From UBA9676 sp963741615 (lineage in GTDB: Bacteria > Actinomycetota > Actinomycetes > Streptosporangiales > Streptosporangiaceae), in contig CAVUIU010000021.1 of NCBI GenBank assembly GCA_963741615.1, positions 116,333-180,332 on the forward strand: 64,000 nucleotides of DNA, in the 5' to 3' direction. The notes under the pieces are model-generated. The model was not told the DNA's origin and ran no database searches. It worked only from the letters and a program-made list of their open reading frames with translations. Each line of letters begins with the position of its first letter. Position 1 is the first letter of the stretch. Below are positions 31,549-39,814 of the stretch, one piece after another. Made by a program: the position numbers and the translations under genes.

Positions 31549-32963
31549 AGGCGGCGGTCGAGGTCGGCGAGCGCGTCGGCGAAGCAGCCGAGCGGCGCCT
31601 CCGCCACGCCGGCGCCCACCTGCCCGGTCCCGTCGGAGCGGTGCAGGATTCCCGTGGTCACCGCTGGCGTGCTGCCCAGCTCCACCACCTTGCGGACATC
31701 CACCCCCAGCGGGGTCCCCGCGTTGTCGAGCACCGGGACCTTGAACCGGCTCGACCGCCCGGCGCACACCGCGGTGAGCCGCTCGGTGAGCCCGGCCGCC
31801 GCACTCATCTGGCCGCCCAGCAGCTGGGCCACCGCGGGCGATCCGGCCGCGGCCGCCGCGCCGAGCCCGCACAGCTCGAGCACCGCGCTGTCGCCGATGT
31901 CCCTGGCGCTGGTCTGCGGTCCCTGGCCCGGATAGTAGAGCGCATGGCCGACCTCCGGGGCCTCGGCGAGGAACCACCGCTCCGAGCCGGCCAGGGCGAT
32001 GCCGAACGTGGTCCCGTTGCGCGACATGGTGGTCACGATGGACGAGTCAGGGACCTGCGCCGCCCATTCGGTCAGCGACCTCGCCGCGCCCATCGCCAGG
32101 GGCAGGAAGAACAGGTGGTTGCCGGCCAGGAAGCGGGCGAAGGCGGTGCTCTCGGGCCCGCCCAGCCCGGCCAGGTGCGGCAGCCATTCCCGGATCAGCA
32201 GGTTCGTCGCGGCCTGCGTGCGGACATGGACGTCGTCGCCCATGGCGACCGCCTGCGCGGCCAGCGCCAGGACGTCGAGCGGGCTGGTGTCCGCCAGGAT
32301 CTGGCCGATCACCGGCGCGGCGACGTCGCGCAGGAAGACCAGCCGGTCGATGGAAGCGTTGCTGGCACACCCGAACCAGGCCACCTCGCCGGGTCCCTGC
32401 GAGAGCGGCGCGTAAGCGGTCGTCCCGCCCGCCTCGTTCGCCAGCACGAACAGCGGCGCACCCGCCCCGAGCGCGGTCGCCATCGGCACCACCACCCGGT
32501 GGGCGTTGGCCGGGCTGAGCCCGATCTCCCCCCGGCGCAGCAGGCCGTCCGCCTGCTCGGGGGTGGCCGCCCACCCCTCTGCCACCGTCGCCGCCTGCAT
32601 CGACCGGCGGAGTGGATCGGGGGCGTCGGCGTAGCCGATGGCCGGCCCGCAGTGCAGCAGGGTCCGGTCCGGCAGGTCCGGCACCGCGCGGGCCACCGTG
32701 GTGATACCGGTCAGCAACGGGATCCCCCCGTCGAGCCGCCGGAGGACTTCGGCGTTGGCCGCCTCGATCCGCTCGGCGTGGATCCCGTAGAGCCTGCCCA
32801 GCGCGGCGACGGCGGCGGGCTGGCCGCCGGCCGGTACCCGCCAGTCGACCGTGACGACCGGCGCCCCCTGCTCCCTGATCGCGTCGGCGAACAGCGGCAG
32901 GCCCACGTTGACCACGCCGACGCTGCCCGGCAGGGACAGGGGGGTGCTGGCCGGTTCCGTCAT
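31530..32963 (-). CDS. DUF1116 protein (YlbE/AllG family, oxamate carbamoyltransferase-type)
   Basis: This 477-residue DUF1116 protein shows SVGVVNVGLPLFADAIREQGAPVVTVDWRVPAGG, RTLLHCGPAIGY, VPMATALGAGAPLFVLANEAGGTTAYAPLSQGPGEVAWFGC and NLLIREWLPHL. In E. coli YlbE/AllG acts with FdrA/AllF and YlbF/AllH in oxamate carbamoyltransferase, the last step of anaerobic allantoin use. FdrA and carbamate kinase genes are present 10 kb away; AllH is not seen. ATG 32963 follows GGAGG and overlaps the stop of the upstream lyase-family gene (ATGA), so it is the last gene of the coenzyme M-type operon. This partnership is unexpected. Confidence 0.88.
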   Translation of the reverse strand: MTEPASTPLSLPGSVGVVNVGLPLFADAIREQGAPVVTVDWRVPAGGQPAAVAALGRLYGIHAERIEAANAEVLRRLDGGIPLLTGITTVARAVPDLPDRTLLHCGPAIGYADAPDPLRRSMQAATVAEGWAATPEQADGLLRRGEIGLSPANAHRVVVPMATALGAGAPLFVLANEAGGTTAYAPLSQGPGEVAWFGCASNASIDRLVFLRDVAAPVIGQILADTSPLDVLALAAQAVAMGDDVHVRTQAATNLLIREWLPHLAGLGGPESTAFARFLAGNHLFFLPLAMGAARSLTEWAAQVPDSSIVTTMSRNGTTFGIALAGSERWFLAEAPEVGHALYYPGQGPQTSARDIGDSAVLELCGLGAAAAAGSPAVAQLLGGQMSAAAGLTERLTAVCAGRSSRFKVPVLDNAGTPLGVDVRKVVELGSTPAVTTGILHRSDGTGQVGAGVAEAPLGCFADALADLDRRLTGPTA

Positions 32964-34519
32964 CGTGTCCTCCGTTCGCTGCGGCAGCGCTCCACGCTGC
33001 CGGTGGCAGGGTCGTCGGTACCCGCCGCGGCCCCGCGCCGTGCGGTGGCTATCAGCGCCGCCTCGGCGGCCTGGTAGGTGCCGCGCCAGCGCCCCGCCTC
33101 GTCGGCAAGCTCGCGCGCCTCCGCCGCGGCCCGGCCGGCCATCCTGGTGACCTCGCCGGGGGCGGCGCCGCCGAGTGTGGTCCTGCTCACCACGATCTGC
33201 CACGGGTCCAGCACCGTGGACAGGTCACGGCCGGCCAGGCCCAGCGGCTGGCCGGTGATCTCGGTGGCCGCCGCGTCCAGCAGGGCGCCATCGATATCGC
33301 CACCACGCAGGCCGGCGGCGCTGGCCTGCCGGACGGTGTGGCCCACCACCCGGTACGCGGTGCGGTAATCGATCCGGCAGGTCTGCATGATGTACTCGGC
33401 GAGGTCGGTGGCCTGCGAGAAGCCTGAGTCAAGCGCGGCCCGCATCCGCCCGCCGTTCACCTCGAGCGTGCGCACCACACCGGTGGTCAGCCGGGTGGCC
33501 CGCAGCGCGAGGTCGAGCGCGCGGGGCACCTCGCCGTAGGCGAAGATGAGGTTGTCGCTGCGGGCGGAGGGGGTTTTGGCCACCGCCAGCAGCCCGGCCA
33601 GCCTGCCGGTCAGGATCCCGGCCGACCCCCGGATGATGGACAGCGCGTACGGGTTCCGCTTCTGCGGCATGAGCACACTGGCCCGGCTGTAACCGTCGGC
33701 CAGGGTCACGTAGTCGAACTCCTGGCTCGCCCAGATCTCCAGGTCCTCGGCCAGCTTCGACTGGGTCACCACCAGGCCGGCGGCCGCGCCGACCATGTCG
33801 AACAGGCCGTCGACCTGCCACATCGCGTCCCGGGTGTGCTCGGCGACGCTGCGGAACCCCAGCAGCGCCGCGACGTGACCGCGGTCGGTGCGCAGCCGGG
33901 TGCCGTTCACACAGCCCGCCCCGCCCGGGCTGGCGTCGGTCCAGGCCAGCGCCTCGGTCAGCCGGTGCCCGCCGCGCAGGACCGGGAACGCGAACGACAG
34001 CACGTAGTGACCGAACGTCAACGGCTGCGCATGCTGCAGGTACGTCTGGTCGGCCATCAGGGTGGACGCGTGCTCATCGGCCCGGCGCGCGATTTCCGCC
34101 GCCAGCCCGGCGGCCGCCTCGATCAGGTCAGCCAGGTCGCTGCGCAGGCGCAGCCGGAAGGCGACCCGGAGCGCCTCCCGCCGGGGGCGGCCCGCGTGCA
34201 GCCAGCCGGCCACGTCACCGGCCCGGCTGACGAAATAGCGCTCCCGTGAGTTGTACGGCTCGCCGTTGGCCGGGTCGTAGGGGAAGTCGCTGGCCGGGAT
34301 CTCCATGGTTTCCAGCAGGAGCGCGAGCAGGCGCCGGGCCGCGTCCGGCGGGATCACCCCGGCCGAGGCCAGGTCGAGCAGGTGGGCGAGGTCGGCCAGG
34401 TTCATCTCGTGATGCAGGATCGGGGCATCGGCGTTCTCCAGCTCGAACCCGGCCGCGATCAGTTCCGGAGCCGGCGGCCCGGCCGGCGGCCCCGCCGCGG
34501 GGCGTGACCCGGCCGTCAC
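32960..34519 (-). CDS. Aspartase/fumarase-superfamily enzyme, argininosuccinate-lyase-like (candidate coenzyme M biosynthesis enzyme)
   Basis: This 519-residue protein resembles argininosuccinate lyase: HHEMNLADLAHLLDL, DQTYLQHAQPLTFGHYVLSF and the superfamily loop ASVLMPQKRNPYA with the catalytic Ser region. The bacterial coenzyme M cluster (Xanthobacter xcbB1-E1) holds two members of this superfamily. One eliminates phosphate from phosphosulfolactate to give sulfoacrylate; the pathway then proceeds by decarboxylation, thiolation and reduction. This gene and the one at 35547-36973 would be those two; which is which cannot be decided here. GTG 34519 overlaps the PLP gene stop (GTGA). Confidence 0.85.
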   Translation of the reverse strand: MTAGSRPAAGPPAGPPAPELIAAGFELENADAPILHHEMNLADLAHLLDLASAGVIPPDAARRLLALLLETMEIPASDFPYDPANGEPYNSRERYFVSRAGDVAGWLHAGRPRREALRVAFRLRLRSDLADLIEAAAGLAAEIARRADEHASTLMADQTYLQHAQPLTFGHYVLSFAFPVLRGGHRLTEALAWTDASPGGAGCVNGTRLRTDRGHVAALLGFRSVAEHTRDAMWQVDGLFDMVGAAAGLVVTQSKLAEDLEIWASQEFDYVTLADGYSRASVLMPQKRNPYALSIIRGSAGILTGRLAGLLAVAKTPSARSDNLIFAYGEVPRALDLALRATRLTTGVVRTLEVNGGRMRAALDSGFSQATDLAEYIMQTCRIDYRTAYRVVGHTVRQASAAGLRGGDIDGALLDAAATEITGQPLGLAGRDLSTVLDPWQIVVSRTTLGGAAPGEVTRMAGRAAAEARELADEAGRWRGTYQAAEAALIATARRGAAAGTDDPATGSVERCRSERRTR

Positions 34520-35550
34520 CGGTGTGCCTCCGCCGCCACGGCGACGGCGTCCAGCAGGCCTCCGGTGTGCCAGAACACCACGTTCCCGCGGCCCGCGAAC
34601 CGGGGCAGCAGCGCCAGCGCCTTCGCCGTGTACACCGGATCGACCATCAGCCCCTCCGTCCGCATCGCCTGCTCCGCGACCGCCGTGCCCTCCGGTGAGG
34701 CAGCGCCGTGGCCCGGCCCACGGGCATCGGCCACCGCGACATCGCCCGGCACGACATCGCCCGGCACGACATCGCCCGGCACGACATCGCCCGGGACGAC
34801 ATCGCCCGGCACGGCATCCGGCGTCCCGGCCTGGGTGAGCAGACGCACGCATTCCCGGGCGAGCCCGAGTACCCGTTGCGCCGCCTCCTCCGGGGGCCGG
34901 CTGGCCGACCCGCCCACCAGCGTCCACGGCCGGCCAAGCAGCACGTTGCCGGCCACCAGGCCGGCCAGGGTGCCGCCGGAGCCGACCGCCACCACCACCC
35001 GCGCGGAATCCACGCCCCGCTGCGCTAGCTGGTCGCGCAGTTCGAAGGCGGCCAGCGCGTACCCGGCCGCACCCAGTCCGGTGGCACCGCCGCGCGGGAT
35101 CAGGTAGGGCCGGTGGCCGCGGGCGGTGAGCCCGGCGGCGGCCCGCGCCAGCCCGGCGTCCACGCTTTCCCGCACCGGGTCACCGGTCCAGCGCAGGGTG
35201 GTACCCCAGGCGAGGGCGAGGGCGAGGGCCGGGCCGGGCGGTGTGGGCGGGCCGGCGATCACCAGCTCGCACCGCAACCCGGCCCGCAGCGCCGCGGCGG
35301 CTGCCGCCGCGCAGAAGTTCGAGCCCGGCGCCCCGCCGGTGACCAGCGTGTCCGCGCCGTCCGCGGTGGCGGCGGCCAGCAGGAATTCCAGCGGGCGGGC
35401 CTTGTTGCCGCCGAACGCGAATCCGGTGAGGTCGTCGCGCTTGATGTGCAGCGGGCCGGTCCCCAGCGCCTTGGCCAGGCGCGGCGCGCCCGTCAGCGGG
35501 GTGGGCAGCACAGCGAGCCGGGTCCGCGCGATCAGCGCCGCCGCCGTCAC
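34516..35550 (-). CDS. D-cysteine desulfhydrase/ACC-deaminase family PLP enzyme (XcbE1-like)
   Basis: This 344-residue fold-type II PLP enzyme has the PLP lysine in FAFGGNKARPLEFLL (HIKRDDLTG precedes it), the phosphate loop VAVGSGGTLAGLVAG, and a C-terminal VFWHTGG. Family members act on D-cysteine, ACC or L-cysteate. In the bacterial coenzyme M cluster a protein of this family is needed after sulfoacrylate formation. Between the domains is a five-copy pentapeptide VPGD(V), encoded by 15-base repeats and absent from ordinary members. GTG 35550 overlaps the upstream stop (GTGA). Confidence 0.88.
   Translation of the reverse strand: MTAAALIARTRLAVLPTPLTGAPRLAKALGTGPLHIKRDDLTGFAFGGNKARPLEFLLAAATADGADTLVTGGAPGSNFCAAAAAAALRAGLRCELVIAGPPTPPGPALALALAWGTTLRWTGDPVRESVDAGLARAAAGLTARGHRPYLIPRGGATGLGAAGYALAAFELRDQLAQRGVDSARVVVAVGSGGTLAGLVAGNVLLGRPWTLVGGSASRPPEEAAQRVLGLARECVRLLTQAGTPDAVPGDVVPGDVVPGDVVPGDVVPGDVAVADARGPGHGAASPEGTAVAEQAMRTEGLMVDPVYTAKALALLPRFAGRGNVVFWHTGGLLDAVAVAAEAHR
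34741..34815 (-). repeat. Five tandem 15-bp repeats inside the PLP enzyme gene
   Basis: Five contiguous copies of ATCGCCCGGCACGAC (plus-strand sense; three exact, two with one change) encode DVVPG-type units. Fifteen bases keep frame, so copy-number variation would only change a surface loop. Confidence 0.92.
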
Positions 35551-36973
35551 GGCCAGTCCCCCGGCTGGGCCGCGCAGGCGGCCCGGGCACGCTCGACCAC
35601 CAGGTCGGCCATGGCCTGGCACGAGCCGGTGTCGGGCTGTGCGGTGAGTTCCCGCGCCTGTGCCGGGCTGAACAGCCCGGCGTCCACCAGCGCCTGCTCG
35701 GCGGTCGCCCCGCCCGGCCCAGCGCGCCCGGCCGGCCCAGCGCGCCCGCCCGGCCCAGCGCCGGCCCGGCAGGCCCGGCCGCACCGCCGCCGATGACCTC
35801 CTGCAGCCGCTCCTGCGCCCCGCGGGCACCGAGCCGCGGTGTGAGCAGGGCAAGGGCACGTTCGCTGACCGGGTACCCGCCGTGGCTGGCCAGGTTGTGC
35901 CGCATCGCCCCGGCGTCGACCGTCAGCCCGGCCAGCAGGCTGATCGCGGTCTGCAGGGCTGCGGTCGCCAGCAGGCAGACCTCGGGCAGCGCCACCCATT
36001 CGGCCTTCCAGCCGCGGCCGTCCCGCTCGTGCTGCTGGGCCACCGCCTCGGTCATCACCGCGGCGTTCGCCCGGGCCAGCCTGGCCAGGGTGTCGAGATG
36101 CTCGCTCGACTCCGGGTTCCGCTTGTGCGGCATGGTGATACTGCCGACCGTGCCGGCCGGGGACGCCTCGGCGAGTTCGCCGATCTCCGGCCGCTGCAGC
36201 TCGTACACCTCACCGCCGATCCGGGCGAGCGTGCCGCAGATCAGCGCGAGAAGCTGGGCGAACTCGGCGCCGCGGTCGCGCGCCGACAGCCACGAGATGC
36301 CCGGATCGGCCAGCCCGAGCTCGGCGCAGAAGCCGGCCCGGACCGCGAGCCCGCGCTCCCCGTAGAACACCAGGCTGCCCACGCCGCCGCCGAGCTGCCC
36401 GACCAGCCAGCGGGGTGCGCCCTCCCGGAGCCGGTCCAGATGGCGGCGGACCTCGTCCGCCCAGGAGGCCGCCTTCCAGCCGAACGTCACCGGGCTGCCG
36501 GGCTGGCCGTGGGTGCGGCCCGCCATCACGGTGGACCTGTGCGCGACGGCGAGTTCCAGCAGCCGCTCCTCGATATGCAGCAGGTCCCGCCAGACGATGC
36601 CGCCTATCCGGCGCAGCGCCAGCGCGGTCGCGGTGTCGGTGATGTCCTGGACGGTGGCGCCGGCGTAGACGTACTCCCGTGCGCCTTCCGGCAGCACCGC
36701 CTGCAGGGCGCGGATCAGGCCGAGCATGGAATGGGATGACTGCCGCGTCTGCTCCGCCGCGTACCCGAGGTCGAGCCGGCCGGGCTGCGCGTGCTCCGCG
36801 ATCAGGCTCGCGGCGCTGGCCGGGATCACGCCGGCCGCCGCCTGGGCGCGGGCCAGCGCCACGATCACCTGCAGCCATCCCCGCAGCCTGCCCTCGTCAC
36901 CGAGCACCGCCCGGGCTTCGGCCGTCCCCCACAGGTGCTGGAAGAAGGGCGAGTCGGTGATCCGGGTGCTCAT
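35547..36973 (-). CDS. Aspartase/fumarase-superfamily enzyme, adenylosuccinate-lyase/carboxymuconate-cycloisomerase-like, frame broken in a repeat
   Basis: Residues 1 to about 395 read in one frame: DSPFFQHLWGTAEARAVLGDEGRLRGWLQVIVALARAQA, QTRQSSHSMLGLIRAL, the His motif TVMAGRTHGQPGSPVTFGWK and the catalytic loop GSITMPHKRNPES. The expected C-terminus (GATAEQALVDAGLFSPAQAREL) is in a second frame that ends at 35547 and overlaps the next gene start (GTGA), as elsewhere in the operon. Both frames are open through the 18-base repeats at 35706-35758, so a one-base indel there joins them. It is the second superfamily member expected in bacterial coenzyme M synthesis. Either the break is a sequence error in GC-rich repeats or the gene is phase-variable or inactive. 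Confidence 0.78.
35706..35758 (-). repeat. Tandem 18-bp repeats at the frame break
   Basis: Copies at 35723-35740 and 35741-35758 (CGCGCCCGGCCGGCCCAG and CGCGCCCGCCCGGCCCAG) plus a partial copy 35706-35722. They encode ALGR(A/P)G units in one frame and GRAGP units in the other; both frames are stop-free here. Confidence 0.8.
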
Positions 36974-37968
36974 CGCCGCGCCGGGTCAGCGGCGGCCCGG
37001 GCCTCCCGGGGCCGGGCCTCGCCGGGCCGGGCCTCGCCGGGCGGGGTCGCCGGGCCGGCCGCCGCCAGCGCCAGCCGCAGCCCTTCCCGGATCTGGGTCA
37101 GGCTGGCGCCCCAGGGCACCACCACCAGGCCTTTGTCGCTGGTGACCCGGTCCTCGAGCAGGCAGCATTTGGCCATCACCGGCACCGGGCCGGCCGCGCC
37201 GCCCCGTTCGGCCAGGTTGCGGGGACACATGTCCACCACCGGCACATCGCCGCCGTAGAACCAGTCGTGGATGGACCGGGAACGGGCGCACCCCACGAGC
37301 GTCCACGGCGCCCGCTCCGGGATCTCATCCAGGTAGGAGACGGGAACGCCGCTGCCCGGGCCGGCCGGGACCGCCGCCGTGGTCCCGCTTCCCTGCCCGG
37401 CCCGGCACGGGAACAGGTAGTGCCGCGCGGGCCGTGTGCCCGCCAGCGCGGTGAGGTCCACCAGGTCGGGGACCAGTTCCACCGGTGGCAGGTCCTCCGC
37501 CAGGTCGAGCACCCGGTCCAGCTGGTCCACCAGCTTGGGCGGCCAGGGCGGCACCACCTCCACCACCCGGATCCGGACCGGCGCCGGCTCGAGGATGAAG
37601 CTCACATGGCCATAACGGCCGCGCACGACCACGCACCGGGCGCCCGGCGCCTGGCGGGCGGCCACCCGGGCCAGCTGGGTGGGCACGGCGGTGTCGGCCT
37701 CGGGCGCGTCCACCACCGTGGTCTCGTCCGCCCCGGCGATCATGGTCATGGCGGTGACCGGGGAGAACAGCGGCTGGTCGGATTCCTTGCTGACCTCCAC
37801 CACGGCGCAGCCTCCGCCGCCCAGCGCCACCAGGTAGCGGGTCCGGCGGTAGACGGGCCGGCCGAGCAGGTGTGCCCGCAGGCTTTCCTCGTCGAGCGGC
37901 ACCGGCACGTCAGCGACGCTGACGTTGCGGTACTGGGACGGGACCAGGTTCACGGCCGGCCCGGTCAC
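36970..37968 (-). CDS. Uncharacterised protein coupled to phosphosulfolactate synthase
   Basis: This protein of about 332 residues has no family I can name. It starts MTGPAVNLVPSQYRNVSVADVPVPLDEESLRAHLLGRPVYRRTRYLVALGGGG. It has a mixed alpha/beta character and several cysteines in short motifs (YLFPCRAG, LVGCARSRSIHDWF, VVDMCPRNLAE, VMAKCCLLEDR), and ends in GEARP repeats. GTG 37968 overlaps the comA stop (GTGA) and its stop overlaps the next start (ATGA); an ATG at 38001 is possible but would overlap comA by 37 bases. Its place in the operon makes it a candidate for a step of coenzyme M synthesis lacking an obvious enzyme here, such as the last thiolation or reduction. Confidence 0.7.
   Translation of the reverse strand: MTGPAVNLVPSQYRNVSVADVPVPLDEESLRAHLLGRPVYRRTRYLVALGGGGCAVVEVSKESDQPLFSPVTAMTMIAGADETTVVDAPEADTAVPTQLARVAARQAPGARCVVVRGRYGHVSFILEPAPVRIRVVEVVPPWPPKLVDQLDRVLDLAEDLPPVELVPDLVDLTALAGTRPARHYLFPCRAGQGSGTTAAVPAGPGSGVPVSYLDEIPERAPWTLVGCARSRSIHDWFYGGDVPVVDMCPRNLAERGGAAGPVPVMAKCCLLEDRVTSDKGLVVVPWGASLTQIREGLRLALAAAGPATPPGEARPGEARPREARAAADPARR
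36999..37043 (-). repeat. Three tandem 15-bp repeats at the 3' end of the uncharacterised gene
   Basis: Copies at 36999, 37014 and 37029 of GGGCCTCGCCGGGCC (plus sense, one to two changes) encode (P)GEAR units at the C-terminus. Confidence 0.75.
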
Positions 37969-38750
37969 GTCCTGTGCGCGGGCACCGAACCTGGTGACCA
38001 TGCCCCATAGGTGTCGGCGCGCAGCGAGAGCCGGAGGGTCTCCAGTCCGAGCGCATCGGCCGGGTGCACGTTGGCCAGGTTCACATCGGGGCCGAACCGG
38101 CGCACGAACCAGGCCTGCTGGCCCTCGCGCGGGGCCTCGAAGACAAGGCAGTCCGGTCCGGCGACCGACACGAGGGCGTCGACCACCTCCTCGCGGACCG
38201 CGCCGGACGGGTCGTAGATGCCCACCGTGCCGCTGGCGCGGCCTTCGGCCAGCACCCAGGTGGCGCCGGCTTCGAGGTCATCCGACAGCGCCTGCGCCCA
38301 CTGGCCCGGCGTCAGGTGCACGCCCGGGTCTTTCGGGCCCACCTCGGCGAGCACGATGAAATGCCGGGCGGCCTCGGCGATCAGGTCCCGCTTGGCGGCC
38401 GTATCCATGGGTACCGTGCCGGCCGACACCTCGACGCAGGGAAACCCGCAACCGCGGGCCCAGTCGAGGAACTCCGGCGCCCGGCCTTGTGCCCAGGCGA
38501 TCTCCAGCAGCGTCCCGCCGGGCGAGGCGAGCACCCGGTGGCTGGCCAGCAGCTCAAGCTTGGCCACCAGGTTCGGGTCCAGGTAGGAGATGCCCCAGCC
38601 AAGCTTCCACACGTCGACGTAGGGCCCGTTCATCGCGAGCAGGTCCGCCGACTGCGCCAGCGGGATTCCCCGGTCGAGCACATGCGTGATGCCGGTGCCG
38701 CGCGGCTTGGCGGTCCTGGCAGGCAGGTCGAGGAAGTCGGGGCCCGGCAT
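37965..38750 (-). CDS. comA: Phosphosulfolactate synthase (ComA/XcbB1 family)
   Basis: This 261-residue TIM-barrel enzyme of the ComA family adds sulfite to phosphoenolpyruvate to form (R)-phosphosulfolactate, the committed step to coenzyme M. Family features include GITHVLDRGIP, VDVWKLGWGISYL, GTLLEIAWAQG, CGFPCVEVSAGTVPM, the acidic FIVLAEVGPKDP and VFEAPREGQQAWFVRRFGPDVNLANV. ATG 38750 lies seven bases after a good -10 box, so the mRNA is probably leaderless. It is the first gene of the six-gene operon that also contains two aspartase/fumarase members, a D-cysteine-desulfhydrase-like gene and DUF1116. ComA relatives can also have sulfonate roles in spore formers, but the linked genes favour coenzyme M. 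Confidence 0.93.
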   Translation of the reverse strand: MPGPDFLDLPARTAKPRGTGITHVLDRGIPLAQSADLLAMNGPYVDVWKLGWGISYLDPNLVAKLELLASHRVLASPGGTLLEIAWAQGRAPEFLDWARGCGFPCVEVSAGTVPMDTAAKRDLIAEAARHFIVLAEVGPKDPGVHLTPGQWAQALSDDLEAGATWVLAEGRASGTVGIYDPSGAVREEVVDALVSVAGPDCLVFEAPREGQQAWFVRRFGPDVNLANVHPADALGLETLRLSLRADTYGAWSPGSVPAHRT

Positions 38751-38757
38751 AAACGCT

Positions 38758-38786
38758 ATGATAGATATCCCTACACTTTAGTGCAA
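38758..38786 (-). promoter_or_regulatory. Promoter of the coenzyme M-type operon, leaderless start
   Basis: On the minus strand TTGCAC (38786-38781) and TATCAT (38763-38758) are separated by exactly 17 bases. Only seven bases separate the -10 box from the comA ATG, which places the expected transcript start at or next to the A of the ATG. Confidence 0.65.
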
Positions 38787-38833
38787 GGATGGGTCCGCAT
38801 GGTGAACGGCCGGGGCCAGCGACGGGAGTGCGC

Positions 38834-39814
38834 ATGGCCGCCGATCTGACGGCCCTGATCGAGACGGTGCGGACACACCCGGGCGTCACCGCCAAATCCG
38901 AGATCGGGCTGGTCAGCGAGGTCTTCCAGAGTACCGACTGGCTGGCGGGGCCGGGCGACGACGGCGCGGTCGTCGCGGACGATGGCCGGTCCCTGGTGGT
39001 GGGCGGGGAGGCCATTCTTCCCTCGTTCGTGGCGGCCGACCCGCACGCCGCCGGTGTCGCGGCGGTGACCACCAACCTCAATGACCTGGCGGCGATGGGG
39101 GCCTGGCCGCTCGCCCTCGTGGACACGGTGACCGGCCCGCGCCCGGTCATCCAGCAGGTGCTCGAGGGCATGCGCTGGGCGTCCGGCCTCTACCATGTGC
39201 CCGTCGTCGGCGGCCATCTGACCGTCACCGGGGGGCCACCCGGGCTGGCGGCCTTCGGGCTCGGCCGGGCCGACCGGCCGCTGTCCGCCCGCTTCGCGCA
39301 GCCGGGGCAGTCGCTGGCGGTCGGCTGCTGCGTTGACGGGCGGATGCGGGCGGACTTCCCCTTCTTCCCGTCGTTCGACGAGCGGGGCGAGCGGCTGGCC
39401 GGCGACGTCCGGCTGCTGGCCGAAGGCGCCTCGCGCGGCTGGGTGGCGGCGGCCAAGGACGTGAGCATGGCCGGCCTGATCGGGTCGCTGGCGATGCTGC
39501 TGGAATGCAACCGGCTGGGAGTCACCCTCGACCTGGACGCGCTGCCGGTCCCGGCCGGGGTGACGCTGGAGCAGTGGGTCACCTGCTTCCCGTGCTTCGC
39601 GTTCCTGCTGTGTGTCCCGGCTGGGCGGGAAGCGGAGTGCCTGCGCGCCTTCGCCGCCCGCGGCCTGGCCGCGGCGGTCGCCGGCACCCTGGACGGCACC
39701 GGCCAACTGCGGGTCTGCTCGGCGGGCCAGGTGGCGACCGCGTTCGATCTGACCGCGGAATCGGTCACGAACCTGGCCCGGCCATCCGGGCGTACGCCGT
39801 CTGTCCCGGGATAG
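38834..39814 (+). CDS. AIR-synthase-like protein of the sll0787 family
   Basis: This 326-residue PurM/ThiL/SelD-superfamily ATP-binding protein carries GPGDDGAVVADDGRSLVVGGEAILPSFVAADPHAAGVAAVTTNLNDLAAMGAWPLALVDTV, then VVGGHLTVTGG and AAKDVSMAGLIGSLAMLLE. The sll0787 family is a regular part of Nit1C clusters; its reaction is unknown but ATP-dependent activation is likely from the fold. ATG 38834 is preceded by GGGAG; an ATG at 38789 gives an unconserved extension. It is divergent from comA across about 80 bases, and its 3' end overlaps the convergent GNAT gene by 50 bases. Confidence 0.88.
   Translation: MAADLTALIETVRTHPGVTAKSEIGLVSEVFQSTDWLAGPGDDGAVVADDGRSLVVGGEAILPSFVAADPHAAGVAAVTTNLNDLAAMGAWPLALVDTVTGPRPVIQQVLEGMRWASGLYHVPVVGGHLTVTGGPPGLAAFGLGRADRPLSARFAQPGQSLAVGCCVDGRMRADFPFFPSFDERGERLAGDVRLLAEGASRGWVAAAKDVSMAGLIGSLAMLLECNRLGVTLDLDALPVPAGVTLEQWVTCFPCFAFLLCVPAGREAECLRAFAARGLAAAVAGTLDGTGQLRVCSAGQVATAFDLTAESVTNLARPSGRTPSVPG

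Noticed and set aside
38789..38833. Upstream ATG as start of the AIR-synthase-like gene
   Set aside because: It would add 15 unconserved residues; ATG 38834 has a GGGAG site and fits the family N-terminus.
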